Program-made: the position numbers and the translations under genes
The notes under the pieces: model-generated
Databases searched by the model: none
Told to the model about the DNA's origin: nothing
What the model saw: the letters and a program-made list of their open reading frames with translations, nothing else
DNA from: Thysanoteuthis rhombus
Lineage: Eukaryota; Mollusca; Cephalopoda; Oegopsida; Thysanoteuthidae
Assembly: GCA_963457665.1 (NCBI GenBank)
Contig: OY735209.1
Span: 62,838,616 to 62,902,615 of the forward strand
Reading direction: 5' to 3'
DNA: 64,000 bases
Shown: one piece after another, positions 14,701-25,152 of the stretch
How the letters are laid out: the number at the start of each line of letters is the position of its first letter
Position numbering within the stretch: position 1 is the first letter of the stretch

Positions 14701-16449
14701 TTGTTGGGACTAGTTAATGCAATGAGAACTGACCAGAGTTTTTTTATTCCTAGCTTTTATCACCGTTTGAGAAAACTACTTCAAAAGTGAAATATTTGTC
14801 TCATGATGGTGAAGGATAGGAATCTGGCATTTATTCTCATACTAAACTCCATTAATCTAGATTTATCCAACGTTTTTTTTTTTTCTTTTTTTTTTTTTTT
14901 TAAAATGGGAGAAATCCACCTGCCCTACTGTATATGTGTGCACAATTTATATCTGTTTTCCCCTCTTGCTAAAAAAATTGTGGGGTCTGTGGCCATTTGT
15001 AGCATTTATTCAACAAGGTTTCATTTCACTTGATTAAATGTGTATATTTTTCGAGATATTGACCTTTTTAAATTGTTACAGAATTGAATCCTCATATGGT
15101 ATATGCTGGTTTGAAAGTTGCTCCCAAAACTGAGGTGTTAATACAAGTTTCCAATATTTGCCGTACAAGTCAACTCTTCAATATAAGGCAGCGTAGTGTT
15201 CATCATAGTGTCAAGTTCATTCGGTCTAAACAGACTAATATGATCCATTGGGGAAAATATTTGATGCTTAAAAGTTGAATTATGCTTATTTCATTTGTTA
15301 TAGAAGCGTCCTTGCCACTTTATAATAGGCTCTGCTGGTCGATCTGTCCCCGTATTGTTTCTTAGCTGTTTTAAGTAAGATCTACTTGAAATTTGGTAGA
15401 AAGGTGTCACTTGATAAGATGCTACTTACTTATAAAAATCTCCCACTCAGTGTCATGTGATCTGGCAATGATGGTGTTTGAACTTTATAGTAGACCCATC
15501 ATTGAACTTTCAGTTCTTGTTTTTTGATAAAAATCATGGATTTTATAAAATTTCAAAGTCAGTGACTTTGTTTTATTTTGTTAACATTCAGCATTCAATA
15601 TTGGCAGATCAAAAGTTTTCATTGTACCCCTGTTGTTTTCCTCTTTCTCCAATTTCTGATCAACTTGATAATGTAATTATTTATTTCAGGCGGTTGGTCC
15701 TCTGCATGAGAAAGGAATGGTAATGTCTGTACTGGATCATGCTTTCGATGTCTTCATCCTCAAGTATGGAATTGTGAAACGAGTTTACTGTAATGTAAGT
15801 GAAATTTCTGTTTGTTATATATATATATATATATGTGTATCTTTCTCAGTGCTGCGACGATTCATTGATGCATTGCAATATTTTTCATTTTGGTGATGAT
15901 CAATACACATTCTGATAAATTGAAAAAGACAACTTTTGTCTTGAAAAAAAAATTCCCTTAATTACATTGGGTTGTAAGTAAACATGGCCAATCAATCTGT
16001 GTTCATATTCAAATAATTCTGTGGTCATCAGTAGAAGCCTCTATCAGTAGAAGAACTGGTGGTGAGGGAAAAGGTGTATTGTTGCTGATTATACATTTTA
16101 TAGAATTTTGGTTCTTCTAAGTACATTTGACTGGAATTAAAATTCTAAAAATAAAGCGTTTCTTTTTTTTTTTTTTCAATTTTTGCCAAATCATATATTT
16201 CCAAATTTTGAAAATGCATTTGAATAATATTTCGGCTATCATTATTGTATCATAAAGACTGATACTTTTTTTTTTTCTTTCAAATCTATTAAACTAGCTT
16301 GAAAGAAGAAATCCATGTAATTATTTTTCGTTTTTACCATCTAAATACATTGTAAACATTTTCCTTGATATAAACTAATCCGAGTCATTTGATATTTTTG
16401 TCGAAGGTACCTTGCACATCATTGAGTGTCCTGAAGTAAACTTTGTGCG

Positions 16450-16494
<45 letters not shown>

Positions 16495-18458
16495 TGCATA
16501 ATTCCTGCCCACCCCCAGGCTTTTTTTACTTGCAAGCAATTCAACTTGTGTTTAAAGGATAAGGAAATAAAAAAAAAAAAAATCTTTTTTTCAGAAATTA
16601 AATCTTGTCGAGCATGTTGCTTCAAAGAAGAGAAAAATTCCCACCCTGACTCTTCATTGGAAGATGGGAGGCGGAGAATTGGTTGTTCCCCAAGAGATTT
16701 GCGTCTTCACATTGGTCAATTGTATTTTGGAAACCGATACAGAACCTCTACGATGGACGGTGAGTTTTTAAAAAAAGATTTTTTTGATACTGTATTCCCC
16801 AAATGAAAAGATGCACTTTTGATAATGTCTGTGGCAGAGAGAAGAATGGTAACTTATACTTGCTGGTATGGTAAGCTCTTTAATTCCGAAATATTTTCTG
16901 AAGAATACCTTGATAAGTACTTTATTCTGCTGTGTAGCAACCATGGGTATTTTTGTGTCTGAATTTCAATCTATTAACATTATGGGCTTACCTTGTTTTA
17001 TTGTGCTTTTTCACTATTTGAAGTTATGTCATTATCTTGCTTTGGGCAAGTTAATTTTGCCAACTGCATTTGCTCACATTGTATCTCATTTTGGTAATTC
17101 TCATTATATTTCAAACTTTTTCATGATTATTATATTGGAATCTGGACAATTTATAAGATTGGTGTTACTATTAATTTTGGTGTTTACCGCTGCTGCTATG
17201 AGACAACCATTAATGAATTAGGTCTACACCCCATCACGCTTCTCCTCAGCACAGTTCGCCTTCCTTGCCATGCAGTGCCACCCCCAATGCTCTTATTGAC
17301 AGGGAATTTTGTGCTGCTGGAATTCCTGCCTTGTCTTAGCATATTGGCCAAGATCTGGAAGCTGGTAAATGCCTGGATGGAATAAATATTTTCTCATTTG
17401 CAACTGGCAAACCATCTGATTTGGAATGCCACTATTTAGACACTGAGCCAGGTTTGCTGAAGAGTGGAAGATCACCAAATATGATTCACTGTTGGATAGG
17501 TATCAGTTGTGATTGAGACATCTGGCTTGATTGGCCCAAAACATTGAATGTCATCGACTGAATGAGTTCCAATGCTGCCCAAGACAGGCTAGAAGAGCCA
17601 GGAGGTGTTTATGCCAATTGTCCATGGTAACACATTCTCTATAATGACTGCAGGAATGGACATAATGACTGCAAAAGTTGTCCGTTAGAAAAAAGGAAAA
17701 TATTTCAAAACTGATATAGTTCCTGTTTTTGCTCACGTGTAACATTTTCTTCCTATGTCATTATTAACCATTCAATAGTCTCTAAGGGTTCAAGTGGAAG
17801 GAATAGTTGCATGTCTCTCACTTTGAATCTAAGCCAGAAATGATTAGGGTTAGTGAGAAAGGTATGCCAAATGCTGATATCTACTGAAAGTTTGGCCTCT
17901 TGTGCCAACAGTTGGCCAAATTGTGAATGTAATGGAAAAGTACTTGAATAGAAAAAAGACTTCTTTCATAAAAAGAAGGTTCAATCGATGTGACAAAGAT
18001 TAAGGAATATCCACAGCAACCATTAAATGATCAGTCAGCAGCCGTCAACATTGAGATAAGTTCCTCCTCCAGCAAAAAGCTTCAAGATGATTAACATGTT
18101 TGAGGGTTTATTTATTTATTTATTTTTTTTTTTTTATTACGGTATGCACAAATGTTTCCTTTTTATTAAAAAATTTTTTTTTTCTATTAGATCTTACCCT
18201 ATTGCATACGGAAAAGTATAAACGAAAGTCTTATACGCTGGGAAAGCACAGAATATGTGTGCTTGCTTTATTGCGGCAGTCTGGAATCAAATCTGCTGTA
18301 TCTCTGAGCCATGCCTATAGAGAGACGGAGAGGGAGACAATTGGATGGGGTTTTTAGATTAATTTGACAAATGCATCTTTTTAGAGATTGAATGTAAGAC
18401 TTTTACTTATCTTTTTGTTTTCTATTTTCAGGCTGTGATCAAACCTCCAAAACTGTGA
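1205..18458 (+). CDS. DIS3L2: DIS3-like exonuclease 2, 3' part of gene (16 exons, 5' end outside window)
   Basis: Exons (all GT-AG): 1205-1292, 2160-2259, 2686-2845, 3457-3569, 4220-4327, 6953-7021, 7989-8093, 8578-8714, 9508-9631, 10561-10620, 12088-12183, 13338-13485, 14189-14319, 15690-15794, 16595-16759, 18432-18458. Joined they give 577 residues plus TGA, with every junction in phase and no internal stop. The family is an exosome-independent cytoplasmic 3'-5' exoribonuclease that degrades uridylated RNAs such as pre-let-7 (known for vertebrates). Seen here: the RNB signature with aspartates at window-residues 97, 103, 105 and 106 (spacing as in bacterial RNase II), the SPIRRYAD motif near residues 417-424, LEEFMLLAN-like helix residues in the exon at 9508, and an S1-like end. 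The N-terminus and first cold-shock domain must lie upstream. Collinearity with vertebrate DIS3L2 separates it from DIS3 and DIS3L1, since there is no PIN domain context and the end is short. Confidence 0.95.
1801..1885 (-). mobile_element. tRNA-derived SINE or tRNA pseudogene
   Basis: On the minus strand an A-box-like TAGCTTAGTTGGTAAGAG (1867-1850) is followed about 20-25 bases later by a B-box-like GGGTTCCTTCC (1832-1822). The D-arm looks tRNA-like but the acceptor stem pairs poorly, so this is a decayed tRNA-derived element rather than a tRNA gene. Confidence 0.6.
2160..2259 (+). CDS. DIS3L2: DIS3L2 exon: CSD2-RNB linker
   Basis: Acceptor TTTTTCAG, donor GTTAGT. Encodes the [18 protein letters not shown] stretch, nearly identical to the vertebrate linker that precedes the RNB domain. 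Confidence 0.93.
2686..2845 (+). CDS. DIS3L2: DIS3L2 exon: RNB catalytic aspartate motif
   Basis: Acceptor CACTTTAG, donor GTATGC. Encodes [13 protein letters not shown] followed by [16 protein letters not shown]. The four metal-coordinating aspartate codons lie at 2788, 2806, 2812 and 2815, with the same spacing (0, 6, 8, 9) as the RNase II active site, so catalytic activity is expected. Confidence 0.95.
3457..3569 (+). CDS. DIS3L2: DIS3L2 exon: RNB core (GVHIADV segment)
   Basis: Acceptor TTTGATAG, donor GTCAGT. Encodes the family-typical [12 protein letters not shown] and [10 protein letters not shown] segments. Confidence 0.95.
4220..4327 (+). CDS. DIS3L2: DIS3L2 exon: RNB core (LCSLNPG segment)
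   Basis: A long poly-T tract ends in TTTTTAG and the donor is GTCAGT. Encodes [19 protein letters not shown], matching the RNB region in which substrate RNA enters the channel. Confidence 0.94.
4985..5100 (+). repeat. Dispersed copy of the 110-bp repeat
   Basis: CCTGACCACTGACAATCCC is followed by TTTCAATGCATTTCTATAGT and AATAATGCATTTGG, the same order as in the array at 59.8-60.3 kb. It lies in a DIS3L2 intron. Confidence 0.7.
5795..5875 (-). mobile_element. Partial copy of the SINE-like repeat
   Basis: The minus strand reads AACAAGACTGGCTGCTGCAG then GGGTCAAAATTCG and CAGCAACTTTTGTAT, matching the 5' block of the repeat at 36.05 kb. It ends 30 bp before the hAT MITE. Confidence 0.55.
5905..6379. 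mobile_element. hAT-type MITE with 8-bp target-site duplication
   Basis: The element begins CAGGGGTTCTGAAAC (5905-5919). Its other end reads CAGAAGTTCTCAAAC on the opposite strand (6379-6365), a match of 12 in 15 bases. It is flanked on both sides by the same octamer CAATAAAC (5897-5904 and 6380-6387). An 8-bp duplication and CAGGGGTTCT-like ends are hallmarks of hAT elements. It is 475 bp with no transposase reading frame, so it is non-autonomous. It sits in a DIS3L2 intron. Confidence 0.85.
6953..7021 (+). CDS. DIS3L2: DIS3L2 exon: RNB (EWFGR segment)
   Basis: 69 nt, phase 0 at both ends, donor GTAAGA. Encodes the [11 protein letters not shown] and KLSYTHAQ segments. Its 3' end and donor are partly duplicated about 58 bp downstream, with the duplicate donor decayed. 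Confidence 0.93.
7756..7781. repeat. (AT)n microsatellite
   Basis: 13 AT units in the DIS3L2 intron upstream of the exon at 7989. Confidence 0.95.
7989..8093 (+). CDS. DIS3L2: DIS3L2 exon: RNB variable insert
   Basis: 105 nt, phase 0. The acceptor is GAATTTAG and the donor GTAAGT. It encodes a less conserved stretch ending [12 protein letters not shown], corresponding to the segment before the KKRFDDGAL motif. Confidence 0.9.
8578..8714 (+). CDS. DIS3L2: DIS3L2 exon: RNB (DGALRLDQ segment)
   Basis: Acceptor preceded by 14 T residues, donor GTAAGT. Encodes [17 protein letters not shown] and the YEQKDSNR end that leads into the EEFMLLAN helix. Confidence 0.94.
9508..9631 (+). CDS. DIS3L2: DIS3L2 exon: RNB ([12 protein letters not shown] helix)
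   Basis: Acceptor ACTTTCAG, donor GTCAGT. Encodes [18 protein letters not shown] and [11 protein letters not shown], among the most conserved parts of the RNB fold. Confidence 0.95.
10320..10492. repeat. Fold-back element, copy 1
   Basis: Inverted arms near 10331-10354 (GGCATTGGAATAACATCGAA) and 10419-10441 (its approximate reverse complement) enclose about 65 bp. The element is closely related to 23.33-23.53 kb but inserted in the opposite orientation. It lies in the DIS3L2 intron just before the 60-nt exon. Confidence 0.65.
10561..10620 (+). CDS. DIS3L2: DIS3L2 exon: 20-codon RNB exon
   Basis: Exactly 60 nt, phase 0, acceptor CTTCTTCAG and donor GTAAGA. Encodes [15 protein letters not shown], matching GLPVDFSSAGALN of the human protein. 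Its symmetric phase means it could be skipped without a frameshift. Confidence 0.92.
11688..11737. repeat. (TA)n(TG)n microsatellite
   Basis: About 15 TA units then about 9 TG units. A separate palindromic GTGTGTATATATACACAC-type tract lies at 11242-11277. Both are in the DIS3L2 intron before the exon at 12088. Confidence 0.95.
12088..12183 (+). CDS. DIS3L2: DIS3L2 exon: RNB ([12 protein letters not shown] segment)
   Basis: 96 nt, phase 0, acceptor TTTTCAG, donor GTAAAC. Encodes the [13 protein letters not shown] stretch just before the LAVYFCTG helix. Confidence 0.93.
12770..12980 (+). mobile_element. Degenerate copy of the 36.1-kb SINE-like repeat
   Basis: Shares in order with 36.04-36.31 kb: GGCTGCTGCAG, CCAACTTCTAT, GCAACTTT, ACTTGTCATTTAG and TTTTGGTT. 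It lies in a DIS3L2 intron in the same orientation. Confidence 0.55.
13235..13305 (-). repeat. Short dispersed repeat, shared with 19.35 kb
   Basis: The minus strand reads CCTTTCAAGACTCCTGGGAC, then ATATATATCCCAAG and TTTTATGACTG. This matches 19355-19410 (+). It lies just upstream of the DIS3L2 SPIRRYAD exon. Confidence 0.5.
13338..13485 (+). CDS. DIS3L2: DIS3L2 exon: RNB ([11 protein letters not shown]-binding motif)
   Basis: Acceptor CTCTTCCAG, donor GTAAGT. Encodes [20 protein letters not shown], including the invariant arginines that contact the scissile phosphate in RNB enzymes, then VHRLLAAAL. Confidence 0.95.
14189..14319 (+). CDS. DIS3L2: DIS3L2 exon: RNB C-terminal helices
   Basis: Acceptor TTTGTTTAG, donor GTGAAA. 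Encodes [11 protein letters not shown] and [15 protein letters not shown], closing the RNB domain. Confidence 0.93.
15690..15794 (+). CDS. DIS3L2: DIS3L2 exon: S1-like domain start
   Basis: 105 nt, phase 0, acceptor TTATTTCAG, donor GTAAGT. Encodes [19 protein letters not shown] and RVYCN, the S1/OB-fold start seen in DIS3L2. Confidence 0.93.
16451..16491. repeat. (TG)n(TA)n microsatellite
   Basis: Four TG units then about 16 TA units, 100 bp upstream of the DIS3L2 exon at 16595. Confidence 0.95.
16595..16759 (+). CDS. DIS3L2: DIS3L2 exon: S1-like domain end
   Basis: 165 nt, phase 0, acceptor TTTTTCAG and donor GTGAGT. Encodes a lysine-rich stretch (ASKKRKIP), then LTLHWK and the hydrophobic [11 protein letters not shown] strand. 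A different frame of the same DNA is open for longer, but only this frame matches the family. Confidence 0.9.
18432..18458 (+). CDS. DIS3L2: DIS3L2 terminal coding exon and stop
   Basis: Acceptor TATTTTCAG at 18429-18431. Encodes AVIKPPKL and TGA, aligned with the AILKRPGT segment of human DIS3L2. The protein stops here and lacks the acidic tail of the mammalian protein. Confidence 0.85.
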   Translation, partial: AVIKPPKL

Positions 18459-18574
18459 TATTGGCAGCAGAAAGTGAATGAAATTGAAAATTTTTCAACC
18501 AATTTGGTGGCAAAAGTGGTAGCAAGCGGGAAGGCATCATAAAAGAAATACAAGCCCCCCCCACACACTTATCT

Positions 18575-18660
18575 ATATGTAATATAATATATATATATAT
18601 ATACATATATATGTATATTTATATATATATATATATATATATAATGTGTGTTTGTTTATA
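18575..18660. repeat. (TA)n tracts in the inferred DIS3L2 3' UTR
   Basis: Interrupted TA repeats at 18585-18643. The central part (ATATATACATATATATGTATAT) can fold on itself. Confidence 0.9.
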
Positions 18661-19354
18661 TATACATACACCCTTCCCTTCCCTCCAAGATCTCGTAATA
18701 ATTTTACAAATTGCAAATCAACCTCACACAATGGTCTTCCTTGGTTCATTTATCTTTTCTTTTGAATTTTTAACTGTTTCATAATTTCTTCAAATCCATC
18801 TTCTTCGAAGTCACATTATTCTCACCTAACCCACCTGTGTACTGTCTCGTTATTGATTTGACTTTGTTGTCTCGGTTGTTGGGCTTTTGGTACCTGGGTT
18901 TGTCTTTGCTGACTGTCCGCTTGAAACTCCCCCATCTTTCACCTTCTCCTCTTTCAACCGCCACACCCCCCCCTCGACTTTCAATTCATCCCTTGTAAAT
19001 ACTTTTTCAATGGTTATTTTAGGCAAATTTTTAAAATTTACTTTTTAATGTTTTTATTTTGGCGAAGTTTAGGATGAAATATTTTTACCACAATTTGTAA
19101 TGTAAACTAAATTTTCAAACTTCTATTTAATTTTTTCTTTTTTTTGTTTTTTTTTTTTTTTTTTTTTTTTTGAATAGGAGTGTGTATGGGGTTTTGAAGA
19201 AATCCTTAATTCCCCGGGCTGGCTACATGGGCATTTTGCTAACTCACATTTTCACTAAGTGAAATATAGACATGTTATTTCAGTTGAAGAAAAAAGTCTT
19301 TGTTTGATTTAATTGGTTCTATGAAGTCTTCCACTCTTTAATGATCCCCTTGAC

Positions 19355-19402
19355 CCTTTCGAGTCTCCTGGGACATGTATATCCTGAGTTTTCTATGACT
19401 GC

Positions 19403-19441
<39 letters not shown>
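19355..19441 (+). repeat. Short dispersed repeat plus (TA)n
   Basis: CCTTTCGAGTCTCCTGGGAC and ATGTATATCCTGAG, TTTCTATGACTGCC match the minus strand at 13.24-13.30 kb, followed by about 19 TA units (19404-19441). Confidence 0.55.
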
Positions 19442-19444
<3 letters not shown>

Positions 19445-20328
19445 CATAGATCTTTGTCCACTTGGACATTTGAAATCTGGCATTTAGCACCTTAATATGC
19501 TAGTCTTGAATGGGTTGAATAACTTTCCAATAGGTACCATTTAGCTCATCCAAAGTTTTAGATGTATCCACATATCTCTCATTAGATGCTTGTTGGTCAG
19601 TCTGTTCCACTTACGTTAATCAACAAATAGGAAGGAAGAGATGTGATGTCATTAATGCTATGATAGGATGTATGGGTTAGAAACTTTTGTATTTTAAAAA
19701 GAAAAAAGAAGCCATTTCACGATTTTTATTGAAAATGATACCCAGAATATTTCCATATTACAATATTTTACTAGTAATGAGACTCAATTGCTACAAAAAA
19801 GACTACGTGCTTTCCTTCCTCCTCCAGCCATGAATGGTGAACGCATTATTGAACTTGAGGTTCTTGTTTAATTAAGACTTGGTTTTCATAATGCTTCTAA
19901 AAATCTTGTTACCATCTCCATATTATTGAATCCATGGCTGGGGTGGGAGGTGCCAGCGAGATTGGAAGCAATTGCTGTTTTATTTGCAATCGATGTCACT
20001 TTGAATATTTCCAAATCTTTTTTACAGAAAAGATATCAAGTTGACAGTAAAAAGTTGGTTAAAGATATTATCAGCACTTAGAAATCTTTTGAAGATTGGT
20101 TGACGAGACAAGTAGCAGGTTGAGCCTATTAAAAATGGCTGTGAAGCAGTGATTAATATCTATAGATAGAATTAAGCGTGACTGGAAAGTTCCTTGCAGA
20201 AAATCTGCTGTGGAAAATTCTTTTGAGGGGAAATTCATTTCAACAATCCGATATTTGATTTATTATATTTATTTGGACATTGATATTGAAAAATGTTTTA
20301 GTGGTTATTTTACATTGTAAATGAACTG

Positions 20329-20374
20329 AATAAAAAAAAAAACAAAAACACAAAAACATTTGTATATCAATAAA
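20329..20374 (+). terminator. Candidate polyadenylation signals of DIS3L2
   Basis: Two AATAAA hexamers, at 20329-20334 and 20369-20374, are the first on this strand after the DIS3L2 stop codon. The first is followed by an A-rich run. Confidence 0.45.
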
Positions 20375-21701
20375 AATGATTTTTATTAACTCCACAACTT
20401 TTTAATAGATATGTAGTTATATAATTTAAAAATATCTTTTATGTCCCAAAATCAAAAAATAAAACAAATTTGATTTTATTTGATATGAAATTTTGCAATA
20501 TTTTCTTGAAATCAAACGAGTAATGTTTAAAAAAATTTTATTGAAATGTATTGTTTAAACTGACTCTAAAACCTATCTGGAAATTTTTACCATAACTACT
20601 GAAATTTTTGGTAATTTCTGAAACCAGCTGAAAACATTAACAAACTGATAAATTCAAGTCCATCTTATTTTAACATGAAAGAATTCATAAAAAAACGTTT
20701 CATTTGAAAAATATTTTATTGATGAAATTTTAGGAACCAGTTAAGATTTAACATAGTGATATTCTAAAATTGGTATTTTTATGGAGGGTAGGGGAATTTG
20801 TAACTTTTGTTCTATAGTAATTCTGCGACCGATCAAGAAATGAATCCTTAAAATGAATTTCCTAAAACAAATTTCCCTCAAATCAAATTCAGTAACCATT
20901 TAAGCTATTTCGACATTTGCAATTTTCATTGACATCAGAAAAGCTTAAGTGTCTTTTTTTTTTCTTTCTTTCTTCTCATATTAAATCTTTTGAAAATTGA
21001 CAGTATTTTCTTTCATTGTGTTGTGTTGAAGATTTCTCAAAACTCCTTTCCAAACTTTCTTGACCTCGCAAATTCATCATTGGACAATTTTTTTTTCTTT
21101 AGAGTATAGTGAGAAATGTAGAAAGCCATTATTTGCCTTTTAGAATTTTTTATATTTATTTAGAGTCAGGGTCAATACCTGAGACAGCATCCCAAAGGGA
21201 AGTGCCAAGGAAACTATACACTTTCTGGTATTACCGACACGTGTGTGTGGGTCCCCACACTTAACACTACCTTATGTAACATTCTGCCTTTGTGAGAAGT
21301 AGAAATTTTTCAGCCCATATGATTTGATCACCTCCTCCCTTTGTTACTTCCTTAGAATCTGCGAGGAATTCTCTTTGTCATTTTGATGGTAGTTGATTTT
21401 GAGCCCCACCCCCCCGATTTCGTTATAGCTCTGCCCCCTCTTATTCTATCCTTCAATTTTGACAAACATGCTAATATTATTTATTTTGTCTTATTCCATT
21501 CATTTTGCTCTGCTTATCCACAATTATCTGACGGGAGGGAGAATATACCCCCCCCCCCTCCGCCAAACGTTTTTTTGCTTTATTGATATGCATGAAGTAC
21601 CTACACTATCATTTAATTTTCTATGTATTTTCCATGACCCACATGTCGGTATACTAGAAAAGGTACTCTTTTTCTGTTCAAACGGATCAAGTGCTGCGTG
21701 A

Positions 21702-21702
<1 letters not shown>

Positions 21703-21741
<39 letters not shown>
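21703..21741. repeat. (TA)n microsatellite
   Basis: About 19 TA units in the intergenic region. Confidence 0.95.
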
Positions 21742-21745
<4 letters not shown>

Positions 21746-22949
21746 TCTCTTGAAACCTATTCAGATCCTTTCCTTCACTAAAGATTCTTTTCCAAAATCC
21801 ACAGAATTCCATCCTCTATTCAAATTCTATCAAAATCCAAGAGGTTCTCATTTTATCTTCTGACAACCAATTTCTTCACTCAAACAAATTGTTCCTCCTT
21901 ACTTTTCGCTTTGGCCAAAATGGTTTATTTCTCATTCCATTTTTTGAGGAAACTTCATTTCAACCTCTGATCATCATTCATCATGAAAATTGCAAATTGA
22001 GGTTGGAAACGTAAAATAACTGAAAAGATTTTACCAGAAAACAACCCGCTTAATCAGAGCAGAAATCTCTGCTCATTTTTTCTCAGCAGGGAAGACAACA
22101 TCTTAAAATTATTGTTAGAAAAAAAAAAAAAAAAGAAACGATGCAAAATTTTCCAGTGTTATTTTTTTTTTTTTTTTAATTAGGTATGTACAAAAGTTCC
22201 CTGTAACCAACCTGTTTTCAAACATGTATTTGTATAAAAATCAAATGTTTGATTCTTCTTTGTTCTGTTAAGTCAGAATAGATTTCATTAATAAGAGATT
22301 TTAGTACGAATACCTTTCTTGTCCTGCTTTCTGAAATAGTGTGGGAGGTGAAGGAATGCTTTCTCGTAATTTTGTCTGTGATGCAACCAGAATCTTTTCT
22401 GGATATCACTCATACACATGACTCTGAAGAAGCATTTCATGTAATATATATATATCATTATTAATAGTATTATCATACCCCCAACCACTCAAAGAACATC
22501 CAAATTACCTTCTCCTATTATCTTAGCTGTATGAATGCAAACTCACCTAGAATATAAAAAGAAATATGGGCAACTAAAGTCATGTAAAAGTGAACCCTAA
22601 CACTGGGGGTGGGGAGGGGCAGGTAAAAGTAGAAAATTAAATAGTCTCTCAGAGGATATCTACCACCAAAGAGCTGATGGATTAACAACACGCACAGAAA
22701 GTGTGTGAAACATCTCAAATAACTTATAGCAACTAGTCAGGTACCCGCCTCCCCTATGGAAGATAAAATGTAGAGGTTGACAAGGAAAGAAATATAAATA
22801 GAATAAGTGGAAGGTTTTCCAACCAGAAAAATTGACGCCCCCCAAGTGATGTCCTGAATAGGGATCTAAAATAAATCGAATCATTTACCTGAAGAAGCCC
22901 GAACAGGGCAGAAACAAAGGTGTTCATGTAGCGAATCCATTATTTCATT

Positions 22950-22954
22950 ATATA

Positions 22955-22997
<43 letters not shown>

Positions 22998-22998
22998 T
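22950..22998. repeat. (TA)n(CA)n microsatellite
   Basis: TA units with one GTG interruption, then four or five CA units. Confidence 0.93.
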
Positions 22999-23330
22999 AC
23001 ATGGAATGCTTTTCCTGTGTAGATTAATGGTAATTTCTTCATTTTATGCCATTTCAACTCAGTAAATATTTCAGAAACACTCTACTTTGGGATGGCGAGG
23101 AAGACCTGTATAGTGAATCTGAATTTAAAAATTTTATCATTTAATTCTTATCCGCTGAAGAAAGGCTATGCAAAATGTTAACTTTGAAGGTGTGCCCAGA
23201 TAGTAGAAAGATTATATTTTTGCACCCTCACTCCTTACATTTGGTAAATGTTTGTCTTGGTAGAAGGTGGAAATTGTTCACAGGGCAATAAATGAATGAA
23301 AATCAACTGAGTATCATAAGGGTTGCCAGG

Positions 23331-23533
23331 TTGGGCTAGAAAGGGGAGATAATCTGAGCTTTGTCCAACACAGGCATTGGAACAGCATTGAATTAGGGAA
23401 TCTTGTAAGACTGGAGGCAGAGGTTCAATACCAACCTCTTGAAGCTTTGCTGCCAGACTCACCTGATTTCCAAATCCAATGTTATTCCAATGTCTGCCTT
23501 GGGTTAGTCTCTGAGATAAACTCTGGATTATAA
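23331..23533. repeat. Fold-back element, copy 2
   Basis: Arms CAGGCATTGGAACAGCATTG (from 23371) and AATCCAATGTTATTCCAATG (23474-23493) are inverted repeats. The outer flanks (GGGCTAGAAAGGGGAGATAA) match the far end of copy 1 in reverse complement, so these are two insertions of one family. Confidence 0.65.
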
Positions 23534-25152
23534 CCACCATTTTTTTTTTTTTTTTTCTTTTTTTCCTCTCCAGCCAAACATTAGTTTCAGTAAGTTTCAA
23601 CACTCAATCAGCATGTTGTGCATTTAAAATCAGAAAAAAAAAAAGGATTATCATGGTTATGAATCATGGCAGACATTAGTATCAGAGGGCTTTATATAAT
23701 CCTTCTACAGTTTAAATCAGATTCATTCACTTTTAGAATCCTTATGATTTCGCTTCTTAAACGTTTAAAATTTGAACTTTGAAAAATAGATTTACAAGGT
23801 TTTATATTTGATCCTCCCCCTCCGCCCTCTGTTCACTTTTGGGCTATTCCAAAATTTTGTGTTTGTTGTCCGTGCATGGGTTTCATGCCTTCAGATCCCC
23901 TGTTCTAGTCGGCCAATATTTGTCCCTTGAACCACTTGGCACCTTATTCACAGGTTGTGATCTCTCTTCATTTCCTTCCCAACAGCTGTGGAAGACCGTT
24001 CGGCTGCACATCCAATTTTTGGGTTGATTCATATAAAAATGACAACCTCTTGGCACACATTCATTTCAACATTACTTCTCTAGACTTTGAGAGAAAAAAA
24101 ATTATATTCCAACCATTGTTTAGATGATGCCACATTGCAAAAGGGTTTTTAAAAAAAAATTTTTTTTTTTTCTTTTAAATTGTGGAATTAAGTTATCCAC
24201 TTATATAAGATTTTTAGAATGTTGGCAAATGGCACTGCCTTCTTTGGATAAATATAGTAACTACATAGACACAAATAAAAAAAAAATATGGTGATCTGTT
24301 TGGTGCTGTAAGGACACCTCTACAACCTATGTGGAGATCCATTGTAATTTGTATAAATAGGGAAGAGACAGAAAAAAAAAATGGTCTATCTGCAATATGG
24401 TTGCAATCTGTTGGTTTTAAACAATTCTTCAATGAATGAATAAATGAGAAAAAACTAAAAAAAAAAAAAATTGCCTACCTCCAACCCATGTTTTTTTAAT
24501 CAATTTTTTGAATTTGGAAGTCACTCCCAAATTGAAAAAAATTTGCATCACTGAACCTCAAGACCCAAACTTGAATCGGCAACATCAGACTTGCAAATTC
24601 AAAGAACAGAATTAAAAAAACACCAAAATTGGCAACACTGCCTCCATTTTAATTTATTTCTACTTATTATTTTTGAATTTTTTTTTTTTTTAATTTATTT
24701 CTTAAATTTTCAATGAATAAACGTGAATTTTTTTTTAAAATTTTGTTTTTAATTATTTCTGTCATTTTGTGATTGCATAGCAGTCCAAGTGTACAGTTGG
24801 CCCATACTGGGTTCATGCCTTTACAGCTTTCAATTTCTCAATGAATAAAAATAAATCTTTTGATAAAGAGAAAGGGCATTATACAAAAGAAAAAAAAATT
24901 GAAATAATAATAAAAAAAAACAAAACAAAAAACAAAACGACCAACCAGACTTGTTTTTCTATTTTTTCATTCAAAATTTCCCTTTTATGAGTGAATTTAT
25001 CTAGTTTGGCACATGGCCACAATTTTTGAGTGTGTGATTAGGACTTGTAATGGTTTGCTTTATGCGTGCATCGTTGTTCTCTGCTTATACCCTCAAGGCA
25101 AGTATTAGTAAGATCCGCTCCCGGCTTGTCAGGCCTGTCGAAGCTTTGTTCT

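Larger units (their letters stand above)
18459..20390 (+). other. DIS3L2: DIS3L2 3' UTR (inferred)
   Basis: About 1.9 kb of AT-rich non-coding sequence after the stop. It contains two TA-rich microsatellites (18.58 and 19.40 kb) and a long poly-T run near 19.15 kb. The first AATAAA hexamers downstream are at 20329-20334 and 20369-20374, so cleavage near 20.35-20.40 kb is inferred. Confidence 0.5.

Noticed and set aside
16450-16806. 118-codon plus-strand open frame
   Set aside because: It overlaps the DIS3L2 exon in a different frame and begins in a TA microsatellite. Only the exon frame matches the family.
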